DNA of 64,000 nt from Malus domestica (taxonomy: Eukaryota > Streptophyta > Magnoliopsida > Rosales > Rosaceae): the NCBI RefSeq assembly GCF_042453785.1, contig NC_091673.1, positions 7,337,001 through 7,401,000 on the forward strand. Reading direction: 5' to 3'. The notes under the pieces were generated by a model that was not told the origin of the DNA, searched no databases, and saw nothing but the letters and a program-made list of their open reading frames with translations. Each line of letters starts with the position of its first letter. Position 1 is the first letter of the stretch. This document shows positions 11,424-23,477 of the stretch, piece after piece. The translations under genes and the position numbers were made by a program.

Positions 11424-13645
11424 GTTTGTTTTTTGCTTTGGATCCGTCAGAAACGACAATGGCGAAACCCTGAGATATGGGTTTTTTGAATTAATGGAGT
11501 GGGGAGAGAGGAGGGAGTAGCGTGAGGAAGAAGGACATAGCAGGGTGTGAATGGTGGAATTAAATTTAGAAGCGTCTGAAACTGATAGAGATGAAAAGTT
11601 GGACGAAGTAGACGAGCGGAAAACCACCCCAACTAACTATGTTCCATGGATTCAATAGGTCTATTTTCACATGGATTATGACACTTAATATATTCATGTT
11701 GTGTTCTCGTCACATGAAAAAAATCTACCGTTCCGAAAAAAGACAACTACATTTTATTGTGTTTTGTCCAAGTGAAGGAAATTTCCTTGAGTTTGGTTTA
11801 CGTTAGGGCTTACATAGAGAGAGATCAAAATTTCCTATTTGAAGAAATGATTTTGGCAAACAATGTGTTCACAATGATTTCAATAATTTTGTGTTTACAA
11901 TTTTGGCAAACAATATTTTTAATTTTTTCAATCATTATTTGAAGTTTATTTATGCACAAAATTAATAAAGCCAGTGATCATTTTGGTCACACACAATGAG
12001 GAGTAAAATATAAAACAAGATAAAAATTACTTTTAAATGTCACAACTCACGATACAAAGCAACGTCATCTACATCAACAATTTACATCCAAAAAAATATC
12101 GTTAACTCTTTCATTACATACAATACAAGCAATTGTGGGAAGGAGAAAATCGATCAAGAGCTTCAAGTGCACATGTAATTTTATCAACTTACTCAAAGTT
12201 TGGTGGTGGTTTGACTTCAAGCCAAGGCCAACCTTGTTACAGGCGATACTATCTAAGAATTGCGTCATTTGTTGCAGCTATAAGCAGTTGGGGGACGGTT
12301 TTAGAGGGTAAACTAAATAAAACTTGGGCATTATTTAATTAACATGCAATCACAATTTGGCCAACGAGTTATTTTATTTTATATTTTTCATTCAAATAAA
12401 TATTAGAGGAACAAAATTAAACACAAGACTTTAAGTGCAAAAATAAACGCTCTAAATCACTTGAGTTACATGTCCGCTTGTGATTTGGAATACTTGTTGA
12501 ATTTGCATCTTTTGCTTAATTATATCTCTATGGATTTCATTATCCTACTTGCAGAGCCGTCTTTGAGATTTCGGAGGCCCTGTTCGAAATTTATAAAAAG
12601 GCCCATTGTTAAGATAATCTTAAAAAGGCAGTTTCAACCAAAACACTTCCGGTATTGTTTACTTTTAACGAAAAACCACATTTATACATTTCCCTTGTAC
12701 TATTCACTATACCTTTAAAAATGACTTTTCATTGAAAATGAAGTTTTTTATGAACTTTTTATTAGTTTTCCTTTTTAAAAAAGTAAAACAATATATTGAT
12801 GTTAGAAAACAATCACTTAAATCAAAACAAACTTTAACGCTCAATGATTGTAAGTTTACGAATGTCATTAATTATAAGCTACAAACATAACATTTACTAG
12901 ATAATAAAAAACAGTTCAATCTTAAACAACCACATGAAAATAAAAAAAACTTCAAAACTCTAATTTTAAAGTTCACTTGAATATATAACATTATTACATA
13001 ATATTAAATTAGCTCATCATCATATTTCCAAATACTGACAGGGATGTGATGCACCACGACATACAACCAAAAACCATCGAAAAATTTAAGGCGAGCAGAC
13101 TTATCTGTTTCAAGTTCAATCACCCTACTCCAATTTATTATGGGGACAACTTTGAAGTGCCCTAGTTTAACGCGTGATAAATGTTTTTTTCCTCGTTAAT
13201 TAGATCCTACTGTAACCATTTTGGTCTTTCCACATCCGAAAAGGAATGTAATAGTATAGTTTCTAAACATGATGCCCAAAAAGTTTTTCGCTCATGATCA
13301 AACTAGGTCATTGCACAAAACAAGCTTACCATAAATCATGCACCCAAAAAAATAGTAATGCTAGCATAAATCTCTAGTTAAAGATGAACTCAATAAGGCA
13401 ACAAATGCAACACAATAATGGACTTTTCTTCTTCGTTTCTGGAGATCAGTCATGTCATCTCTGTAACGTAGCTCACACTTGTGTAGAAACACTAGGATCC
13501 CGCCATTCGTAACGAAGCTCGCTTTTGGAGAAAAATTTGTGCATGGGAAGCCATGTATTTTGGTTTGACCTGACATGTGTAAAAGGGCAGCCTACCGAAG
13601 TTTCCCCTTCAGTTTATGTTGCTAAATTATTTTGTTTCGTGACTC
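11424..13645. other. Gene-free AT-rich interval upstream of KCR1
   Basis: Holds the KCR1 5' UTR and promoter (CT-rich just above 11423) and then AT-rich sequence with no convincing gene. Around 12407-12475 there is a possible degenerate SINE. Around 12550-12780 there is dispersed-repeat-like sequence (GAGATTTCGGAGGCCC context), but no termini could be fixed. Small open frames here lack codon bias and similarity. Confidence 0.4.
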
Positions 13646-13654
13646 CTTCAATTG

Positions 13655-13825
13655 GAGAGATTTTTCCAGTGTGACCGGTACACGGGGTGGTACATCACGT
13701 TTCATTATACAAATTGTGGGATATGTGTGCTAAAAAGTTAATAATTTAAAAAATAAATTTTCCCACAACTTCTATTAAAACACTTAGTGTGCCACTTGTG
13801 TTCCTGTCACAATTAAAAATTTCTC
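13655..13825 (-). mobile_element. GAGAAATTTTT-family MITE, reverse-oriented copy
   Basis: A 171-bp element starting GAGAGATTTTT and ending AAAAATTTCTC, flanked by a perfect 9-bp duplication CTTCAATTG (13646-13654 and 13826-13834). It is the inverse orientation of the copies at 28008, 30541, 38534, 38727 and 39262. No coding capacity; the 9-bp duplication suggests Mutator-type mobilisation. Confidence 0.75.
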
Positions 13826-13889
13826 CTTCAATTGGCCTCTCTTTCGCATCCCAATGAAATACTCGAACAGGATCGTATTCAACAACACA

Positions 13890-14075
13890 TTAGGCACTGA
13901 ATTTGTTATGAACCACTGCACAGAATGGCTCAATTAGGGTGTGCACAGATGCTCATAACCAATGCAGCTCATGCTTACTTTGCTATACTTCTCTGGTGAT
14001 GCAATGAAGAAGGAAGTTGACTTCATCTTTGTTGCCACCAAACTAAGAATCTGCATTGAATTGAATGCAAGGGGA
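13890..14075 (-). pseudogene. Relic of a KCR last exon
   Basis: The minus strand aligns by eye with the last exon of the KCR2-like gene at 29177-29507. The blocks for the terminal residues (GAACCACTGCACAGA versus GAGCCACTGCACAGA), the CTTCTCTGGTGATG stretch, the CTTTGTTGCCACCAAAC stretch (VATK codons) and a decayed GIDIQCQ region (CATTGAATTGAATGC) occur in the same order. Indels and stops destroy the frame and no exon 1 is nearby. It sits just outside the 3' end of the Helitron-like element at 14254, so the insertion may have separated it from its own upstream exon. Bases 14076-14253 hold nothing recognisable. Confidence 0.6.
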
Positions 14076-15267
14076 TTATATGGAGGACTTCATAAAAACA
14101 CAATCCTAGAAAGCAAGCGAAATAAATTCCGTGGATTCGATCTTTTTCAATGAAAATCATCACCGGGAAATCAACAGCCTAAAGTGATCTCTCTTCCCCC
14201 TCAAGTTTATCTAAGGGGTCTCTTTTTATAACAATGCTGTTTTTAGTTTTTAACTAGATAATAAGCCCGCGCGTTGCTGCGGGAACCAACTGTTTCACGC
14301 GTAACTGCATGAATAAGACACATTTAACCTGAATAAATTCAACACAATCATGAATGAACAGAGGGACACATGAGTGAAAGCATGAATAGTTTCAACACAA
14401 AGCAACTAAAATGACGTAGCACCTAAAAACAAATGAAGTAAAACTTTGCTTGCTATATATAGATGGCTATAAGAAACATTCATTTGTAGACCGTATTGTG
14501 TCATCAATATCATAATTTCAAGTAATCAGCCCACTACATGGAGGAAAAGCACATAAAAGGGAAAGTAGAAAAGTAGAAGACATAATACCTTGAGCATCTG
14601 GCTCGAAACATAAAGTGACCCGTAGGAGAGAAAACTTAAAAAATTCTATATAAATTATAATCCTTAACAAAAGGATGGAACAAAACAGGTTCATTCTTGA
14701 GAACAGATGTAATTTTGCACATTGCATATATGTAGATTAAGGAGAGTGGTAACATACCTTGTAATTTTGTACAAATTAAGATTGTCATTCAAAGAACTTT
14801 AATAAACACAATTCCAAAAAAAGTGATTCAAACTTGTTCTTGTCTTAAGGACATTGCTCACAGTAGAAATTCGGAATGGACGAAGTTTTGGCTTCCCTTT
14901 CCAGCTATACTTCATTAACTGGGAACCTTTTTTTAATGTAATGAGTGCCTTCATGAGAGAGGAATATTAGGTGAAAAGTATTGCCAAATCACACAAAGAT
15001 TAAAATCTTGAATATATACGTTTAACCATATCAAAGTGAGTGTGTGAAAGGGTGTAGTCTGCAAAACGGGCAACATTTTTGCTGCTAGAAAGTTGGAAAC
15101 TAAACTTTTACACAGATATTGGATTTGTATTAATTCCCTTCGCGAATCGAAAAGCAGATTGTTCTAGTAATGCAGGTAAATTCGATATACATATGCGTTG
15201 ATCTATGCAAGACGGTTATAAGTTATAACTGCATCGTCTTAACACAAAAATGATCATAAATGTGTCC

Positions 15268-15396
15268 GTATTACGGAAGTAAGGGACTTGTAGCAATTGC
15301 TATGAATTCTACCAGCAGTCACTCCAAGTACCGTATTACGGAAGTAAGGGACTTACATCAATTGCTATAAGCTGTACCAGCAGTCCCTCCAAGTGG
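15268..15396. repeat. Tandem duplication near the Helitron 3' end
   Basis: Two adjacent copies of about 65 bp share CCGTATTACGGAAGTAAGGG, then a CAATTGCTAT block and ACCAGCAGTC-CTCCAAGT. Elsewhere, short segments at about 15458 and 16398 (GGATGCGCAAATACACAGA) and at about 16160 and 16264 (AGTGCTATGCAAAACT) are also duplicated. Short internal repeats are common in Helitron 3' regions. The rest of 14284-16600 holds no gene. Confidence 0.6.
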
Positions 15397-16599
15397 CGCA
15401 AGGGCTAAAATTATAAATAAGAAATAATTTAAACAGTTTAACTTAATAAAATATGGATGCGCAAATACACAGACCACAACCAGATTATGGGCTAAGTTTT
15501 TCTTCAAATCGACATCAGATTCACTATTTTCAGCGAGAAGACGTTATGGTTTGTAGATTAAGAGTGAAAGTACTAAAGAAACAATCGTTTTAAGCAAGAA
15601 AATGAAAGAGAAAAGTTGAGGTTTGAGAGCGAGAGAAGGGTGAGAGAGAGACAAACCTTCTTGCATGCCTGAGAGAGAGCTCGGCTTTTCTATCCATCTT
15701 TCCATCCCCGATAAGCAACACATGTATAAGAGTCTGGAACCAAATGCAATAGCCTGAATAACCTGGTCTCCCTCGTTTGGAAGAATTGAGGATCACTAAT
15801 ATGTTCTCTTTAATTATTCCCACGTTTTTCATACTGCTTAAAAAGTGCAGTTAAAAACATGTAAAAGCATTATTACAAAAAAAATGTGTTTAGTCAAACA
15901 CCTGGTCTCCCTCTATTATTAGATAAGTTCGACCAAAAATTGAAAAAACCACCTCATGCTGCAGTGACAGGACATATATTTTGACTATAAAGTTGAAAAA
16001 TTACAATGCTTTCTTCACCAACTCCATCCAAAGATTTGAAATACCAGAAAGCAAATAATTGTACTAAAATTAAGTAAATTCGGTATAAATTCAAATCAAC
16101 TTGACAAAAATCAACAGAGCTACCAATCAAAATAGCAATTCTGTAACTATACATACTGTTTATAGTGCTATGCAAAACTCATATTTGAATGCGGGCCTTT
16201 ACTATTGAATTGAAAGATGGCTGTTCTATTTTTAAATTAGGCTGACCTCACTAATCAAAATTACAGTGCTATGCAAAACTAACATTCGTAATCTATACCA
16301 GCTCTAGCCTGCCTCGACCCGTTGGATTTGAAAGGAAAATACGCAATATAGTAATGCCCTACAAAATCATACAGAAAAATTGGACAAATCAGAGATATAT
16401 GGATGCGCAAATACACAGAGACCACAACCAGATTCATCAGAAGCATGGATGAATCTACATCATGGAAGCACTGATAATATTGCATTTATTCTCTCAGCCA
16501 CATATATCACAGATATTGCGTGACAAAGTCAAAAGTTAATCTGGAATTACAGCTCCAACAAAAGATGGAAGGGATGGGATTTTTGTTTTTACCTTGTCA

Positions 16600-17240
<641 letters not shown>

Positions 17241-18393
17241 CTAAAAGCAGCTACTTCAATTCGCTTCTCTAGCTAGCTATTATTACGAACCTAGATATAA
17301 GATGGAGAAACATACATCAGTTTGCACTCTATAACAATTTTTCAAGGTAAATGACCATTAAGGGATAACATTCAGGAACTTCAACCCTAGCATGCATATG
17401 CATATTATATATTTTATTATATATTTTATTTGCAGTACTTAATCAACCTGAAGATTCTCACACTCATATTACTTGATTCTGATTATAGCTGCATTAGTTA
17501 TATACACAATTTAGATTCTAATTAAGCAGCAGCACTAAACAGTTCAACTTTAGTAAGTGCTCTAAAATTAATAGATTAACAAAAAAGAATATGGATAATT
17601 TATTGTGTTCATTTTCCTGCCATCTTAAGTGACCAGAAACTGAAAATTTCTTATCAATTGTGTTAATGCTGCAGCAATATATAGGATCAACAACAACAAT
17701 AACAAAGCATTTTCCCACTAAGTGGGGTCGGCTAAATGAATCCTAGAACGCCATTGCGCTCGATTCTGTGTCATGTCCTCTGTTAGATCTAAGTACTCTA
17801 AATATTTACGGAGAAAATTCCAGTGAAGATTGGTTGAGGAAATTGACAGTGTCACTACTCGCCTTTGGAAAGATGTATTTTCTGGAAACCCTTTCAAAAT
17901 GTTTAGGATCCGAAAACTTGTAATCAATTAGAGTGTGCCGATTAGGATGATTTGCCATCTAAGACTCACTTGGGAGTTGGGAGCGAAGTTATAAGTTGCA
18001 AGCTCTTGTAACGCAGTAATGAATTTGGATAATATTGGACATGGAATAAAATATCTCATGCACAGCAAGCTACAGCGACCATAAAAAAAATAAAAAATAA
18101 AAAAGAGATCTTAAGCAAAAACCATGAATCCAACTCAAAAATGAAATCTTCCGAATAACATCTCAAACCACAACCCAAATCAAAAGCACCAAATCTCACA
18201 TCAAAAAAAAATTATACAAATTGACATATTGGTAGAAACCCAACAGATATTTTAGAGAGAGAGAGAGAGAGTGCCAGAGGGAGTGAGATATGATTGTACC
18301 TGGAAAGCAAAAAATAAATTATATAAATCAAAAGAAATCTGATCTAGGTCCAAGTCTCAGACTCTCAACCTCATAACCCTTTAGTGATCACTA

Positions 18394-18696
<303 letters not shown>

Positions 18697-18748
18697 CTAA
18701 CTGTCATTTTTAAAGTACAATGTTCAATTATATCATGATGTTAAGTAC

Positions 18749-18922
18749 CAGTCCCAAATTTGATAGCATTCCAAATATCTGGTTCCTTGTCGTTTAACAA
18801 ATCAATGCACTTGGCATAGCAACCACCTTTAATGTTTGACACACCATTGTTGCTCCAGCAGTGCTCATCATCTCCAATCAGATACTGATTATGATCCGTA
18901 GACAGAGTCGTCTTCCCAGTGC
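18749..18922 (-). pseudogene. PEP carboxykinase (ATP) exon fragment
   Basis: A 174-bp exon, with acceptor TTTGTTGCAG and donor GTACTTAA, encodes [35 protein letters not shown] and [12 protein letters not shown]. This is the kinase-1a (P-loop) and metal-binding core of plant ATP-dependent phosphoenolpyruvate carboxykinase, a cytosolic gluconeogenic enzyme. The catalytic residues here look intact, but no other PEPCK exon is present, so it cannot make an enzyme. It sits between BRCA1-like and GDH-like pieces in the same orientation. Confidence 0.88.
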
Positions 18923-19035
18923 CTGCAACAAACATCCCAGGATCAGTTACACAAATACGAAAGAAACTGAAACACAAAAGATTGATGTATCCATTGCCAA
19001 TTGATCATTGCACATAAAATTATCATGATTCATAC

Positions 19036-19269
19036 CTCTGCGTCGATATGGAATTTTATAAACTGGACAAATGGAACCCGATTTCATCGATTTCACGGTG
19101 CAAGTGCTGTAAAAAATAAGCAAACACTGGCAATATGATCAAGCACATTCCAAGTATTAATACATCCAAATAAAACCTAACTTCACATGCGAATAACAAT
19201 GAAGGTAGATATTACTTGCAGAAGAGATTATTGCAATTGAGTGAATCCGCAGAACTGAGTAGACTCAAA
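19036..19269 (-). pseudogene. BRCA1-type RING-finger fragment, two exons
   Basis: Exons 19216-19269 and 19036-19106, with GT-AG borders, join in frame to read LSLLSSADSLNCNNLFCNTC then TVKSMKSGSICPVYKIPYRR. This fits the C-terminal half of the RING domain of plant BRCA1 (family form around CNHVFCNxCIVKSM and CPVCKxPYRRR). Two zinc ligands are lost: the His of CNH is Asn, and the last Cys of CPVC is Tyr. It therefore cannot fold as a RING. It lacks BRCT domains and start. Confidence 0.72.
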
Positions 19270-19534
19270 CTGCAAAACAGATGGGGAAAAATCAAACCCA
19301 TTAACAGAGTAAAGAGAAATTTAAATCTTTAAACAAATTCTAGACAAAATCATGTAAAGGGTCTGTTTTGGCTACCAAGAAACTTAGTATACATTTGAAT
19401 ATTATTACATTTTAATACAAAAATTTAGCTTTATTCAGATGGGAGAGATCAAAGGTTGCATCATTCAGCTTCACACATGGCCACAACACAATTTCAAAAA
19501 CTCTATCATATCAAAGTCACATTCTTTATCAAAC

Positions 19535-20430
19535 TCCCACTCCGGAATCAAGCAGTGGTTGATAACGGACAAAAAGAAATACAAAGTACAAAATATAATC
19601 AATATCATCAGTCCAAACTTGCTGCAAAGGGTGAGGGGTCAACCATGTGACTTTTTGCCCCTTAACCTCAGCCTGCATGAACAAACAACGGAAGAATTCA
19701 TACCCAAATAAGACAATAACATAAAATGCACAGTTGAAGATTTGATAAGCAGTGTACAGTACATAACCAAACCTAATAATATATGGCTTTAACAGATACA
19801 AAGACTTTATGCAATTTATGAGTCCGAGATATGTAAGCTTGCCATTCATGACTCAACCTGATACGAAAGCAACACCAGTATTAAGGGAAGATTCCACAAA
19901 ACGATTAACTCCTCATCATTTCATACTTCAGAACTCCTTTTATTTAGAAAAATTCAAATATCTACCTTCGACAGTTATGAATGCGTTTGACATCAATTCT
20001 GTCCTCAATAGCAGGTAATGCCGCAAAGAGGTGAACCATTGTGAGGCAGTCATCAATATCTCTGAGTGCGTCAACGAATTTTGGATATCTGCAGTTCCAA
20101 ACATACCAAACAACAACTGTCAGAGGTTCTACATACAATAACAGACACGCAACTAACTTTTTAACAGAAAGAAAAACCCAACAAACCTCTGCAAAATAAT
20201 TCTATCTAATTTGTAAGTGGGTCTTCTCTCTTTCAGGAGAGCAGCCCGTTCCTCGTTTTTCTTCGCATCGGCTTTCTTTTCTTTCGTATGCTCTTATCTC
20301 TCTCAACCACTCGAGTAGCAGTTCATGCTGAATGAAAGAGACATCCTTCAAGTGATAATAGGTATGGTGATTTCCTTTCACCTTTTTCTTCGGCTCCTGA
20401 GGGAACACGCCCTTTAGAATACACAATTTC
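19535..20430 (-). pseudogene. Pescadillo (PES1) fragment, at least three exons
   Basis: Exons 20187-20430, 19966-20098 and about 19535-19672 carry pescadillo sequence: KLCILKGVFPQEPKKKVKGN, HHTYYHLKDVSF, EIRAYERK; then YPKFVDALRDIDDCLTMVHL; then AEVKGQKVTWLTPHPLQQV. Pescadillo is a nucleolar protein of the PeBoW complex needed for 60S ribosome maturation. In the first exon the frame is lost after EIRAYERK, while the shifted frame still encodes ADAKKNEERAALL and KERRPTYKLDRIILQ, so there was a small indel. The third exon decays after WTDDIDY. The family N-terminus (MPKHYRPxGKKKEG) and the BRCT domain are absent. Confidence 0.88.
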
Positions 20431-20879
20431 CTATAATTTCCAACAGCATGCACATGTATTAAGCAATCATACAATAATTCAACCGATAAATGCGAATAAT
20501 GCACAAACCCTAAATTCAAGAAAACATCAAAACCCCAGAAAATAAAAAGAAAAAAAAACAAATTCTTTCAGAAAAATCAAAGATTAAAACAATTAGCAAC
20601 TTAGATCCAATAATCTGATTGTTTCCCGGAAAAAAAATAGCTTGCAATTATTGAACCAAGACAATTTTGCAGCGCTAATGAAGAGAATTATAGTTTTATT
20701 TACTTGTGACTAAATCTTTGTTGTTTTGTGGTAATTTGTATAGCGGACAGCCAAACAATATATATAATTATTCAAACATTTTTCTGGTGCAGCTGTTGAA
20801 GGGCGACTCCTGCTTTTGAGTGACTGAAAATTCTACAGTGACTCGAATAAAGAAATTGAACTAATAATAACAAAGAGTT

Positions 20880-22520
20880 GGAATCATGATACTCACCTAG
20901 ACCAACTCAAAGAGAACATTTTGATCAGCTTTGATCTCGTTGATGAAGCCCCGCCAAACTTCTTGAGAGTCTAATCGCCACAAAACATAAGAAATTCACG
21001 GATTAGAACCACCAGAAACACACAAAAGACGACCGCAGATCACAAAAAAAAAACCCGAAAACTTTACGAAACAGAATCTATAAAGATTAGAAATGGATTA
21101 CAAAAAGCAGAAATCTTATTTGGCATGTATGAAAATGATACACACATTCTTAGCCAATCAGCATGAAAAAGGTGTAGAAAACTAATTTAATTTGTTAACT
21201 TTGGACAACTGGAGAGATGAAAGAACTCTTAGTTTTTACTATAAGTATGACAACCATGTGATTTCATTGTTAATTGGGATTGATGTGTGTCATTAGGATT
21301 GCCAAAATTAGAGATCTTAGAGTTTGGCAGCCAATGACCGAATTGGACTCAAGTTTATCAACATTTGATTCAACTAAACTAAATTGGATACGCTCATTAG
21401 CATAGAAATATGTATACCATATGACAATATTGAATCAAGTTATTTGCAAAGATTTAAAATGCAATGTAAAAAGGAAAAAATTTATTTTATATGTAATAAA
21501 ATGATTAACAAATTTTTTATTGAGCAGTATAAAAAAGGTATTAAAACCTAACCTAATTTATTAAGTTTGGAAAAATTGGACAGATAAAAGAAAGCTTTTA
21601 ATCATTACTATAACTAAAATAACTATGTTATTTCATTATCAAATAGGATTCATACGTGTAATCAGGGTTAAGAAAATCACTGATTAAAGAATCTGCCAGA
21701 AATCATCAAATTGGACTTGAACTTACCAATTTCTGATTCAAATAAACTAAGAAAAGGAGTTGGAATCAAACTAACCTCTGTTTTCTATATGCAGCAAACT
21801 GCATCTTGTTTTTGCCCTTGTTAACAACATATCTTTCGCTCTGTACACACCAAAAAACAGTAAACACCTCATTCATTACTAACAGCCATTTCAATCAATT
21901 AATTATTTAGACAAATTTTTCAACGATTCCGAAGCTCAGACAAAAATTGCATGAGAAAATTGAGATTATATGCAATTGGATGTCAAAGAACCTGAAAATA
22001 CCATATATCCAATATTTAGTGCTTACACCTAAAAACTAATCTTTATATATACTTTAAAATAATACAGATCAATGTAATCTAAAACATTGGAAATGCATAT
22101 CAGTCCAAGCCAAGGTCTCAAGTTCTCAGAGTGGGGAATTACTGATTAGAACAGTTAATTCTCTGCTCCTTTTTGGGTATGAACTAATTAGCATAGTAGC
22201 CATAAAAATACCAAACAAAAGCTCAATAATTTATGCAATTTGGTCAAATTTTATACAATTTCTAGCAAAACCCAAAACTCAATAATACAAAAGGAACCCA
22301 ATAGATGATTAAAGCAATTTTATACACAACTTATGCAAGTCCAAAGAAACGCATTTGATCAAACTTACTGAATACTGAAAAAAAAAATTACAATCAAAGT
22401 ACGGATTAATAACTACCTCAACAACTAACAGAGCCAAAGCCAAACCCTAGAGCTTCGAAGGGCAGAGACGATCACAGAGACAAGAATAGTCCTTATTCCT
22501 TCCCACTGCTGCTGCTGCCA
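20880..22520 (-). other. Unidentified exon-like pieces and a diverged internal duplication inside the Helitron-like element
   Basis: Exon-like blocks with splice consensus lie at about 20885-20975 (minus strand, ending GTCTAG then GTGAGTAT), 21778-21840 (ending AAACAGAG then GTTAG) and 22440-22520, which resembles a GA/CT-rich 5' leader. I do not recognise their source. Between them, 21130-21360 and 21520-21745 are diverged direct copies (CTAATTTAATTTGTTAACTT versus CTAATTTATTAAGTTTGGA and further blocks in order). The stretch 22521-23325 is purine/pyrimidine-skewed without a supportable gene. Confidence 0.45.
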
Positions 22521-23477
22521 CTTTCTCTCTCTAAAAACCAATTGGAAATTGTTTATAAAGAGACAGAGAGGAAAGGGCTATGATGATTGGATGAAAGAAG
22601 CATGAAAAACTAAAAGACATGTAAGCTTGAATTCGAGTCCCAAATTGAAAATATAAGGGAGGAGTGTAAGGGTGGCTTACCGAGGTCAGGAGAGGTGAGT
22701 CTCGTAGGAGAAGTCGACGAACAGTGGCAGGAGCCAGTGCACAGTGAAAGGCCTCGCCTGTGTCTCCTGAGCAGAACAAAGTGAGTGATAGTGGTTCTGT
22801 GAGATGGAGCGAGTGGTGGTGGTGCTGTAGTCATGTTTTGCCGGAAAATGGAGGCGTTGGTGCGCCTCGGTGTTTACAGAGAAAAGAAAGGGGAGTCCAG
22901 GGAGCTAGTGGTTGTTTGATGGAGTTGAGGCTCGCCGGAGCGGCGAGTTGTGATGTGGACTCAGGCCTCTTGGCCTCTGGGTTTTACGGAGAAGGGGAAG
23001 ATGGTTTAGGGTTGAGAGAGATGGAGGGACGGCTAGGTTTTAGAAAAGATGAAGAAGAATGGGGGTGAGCGGCGCTGGGGCTACAGGTTGAGGGAAATGA
23101 AGAGAGAGCAAGAAGAAGTCGAAGGCAGTGAACCCTACGGACAAATTTACCCTTCTAAGTTCTAATAATTACCCTTCCAACCCAGCCCAAATCTGATGGG
23201 TTCCTTGTAAATCAGGTGAAATCAAGTGGCAAACAATTGACTGTAGCCATGAACAGTAAGGAACAGTGCCAATTGCAATGCTTTCTTTAGACTAAAGTAA
23301 TTTCATTGTAGTGTTAGAAGAGAGATGTAGAGGAAATGTATAACAAAAAACACGCAAAATGAAAACTAAAAATCAAAAAACATTTTAAGCAATTGTTTTC
23401 ACCGTCAAGAGATGTAGATCTTGTTTCTTCTCCTCCCTTATACCACCATTCTTCATCTATTATTTCCCCTCATACTT

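Noticed and set aside
22760-23068. 102-aa plus-strand frame, GC-rich
   Set aside because: It has no similarity or splice support, and overlaps CT/GA-skewed leader-like sequence on the other strand.
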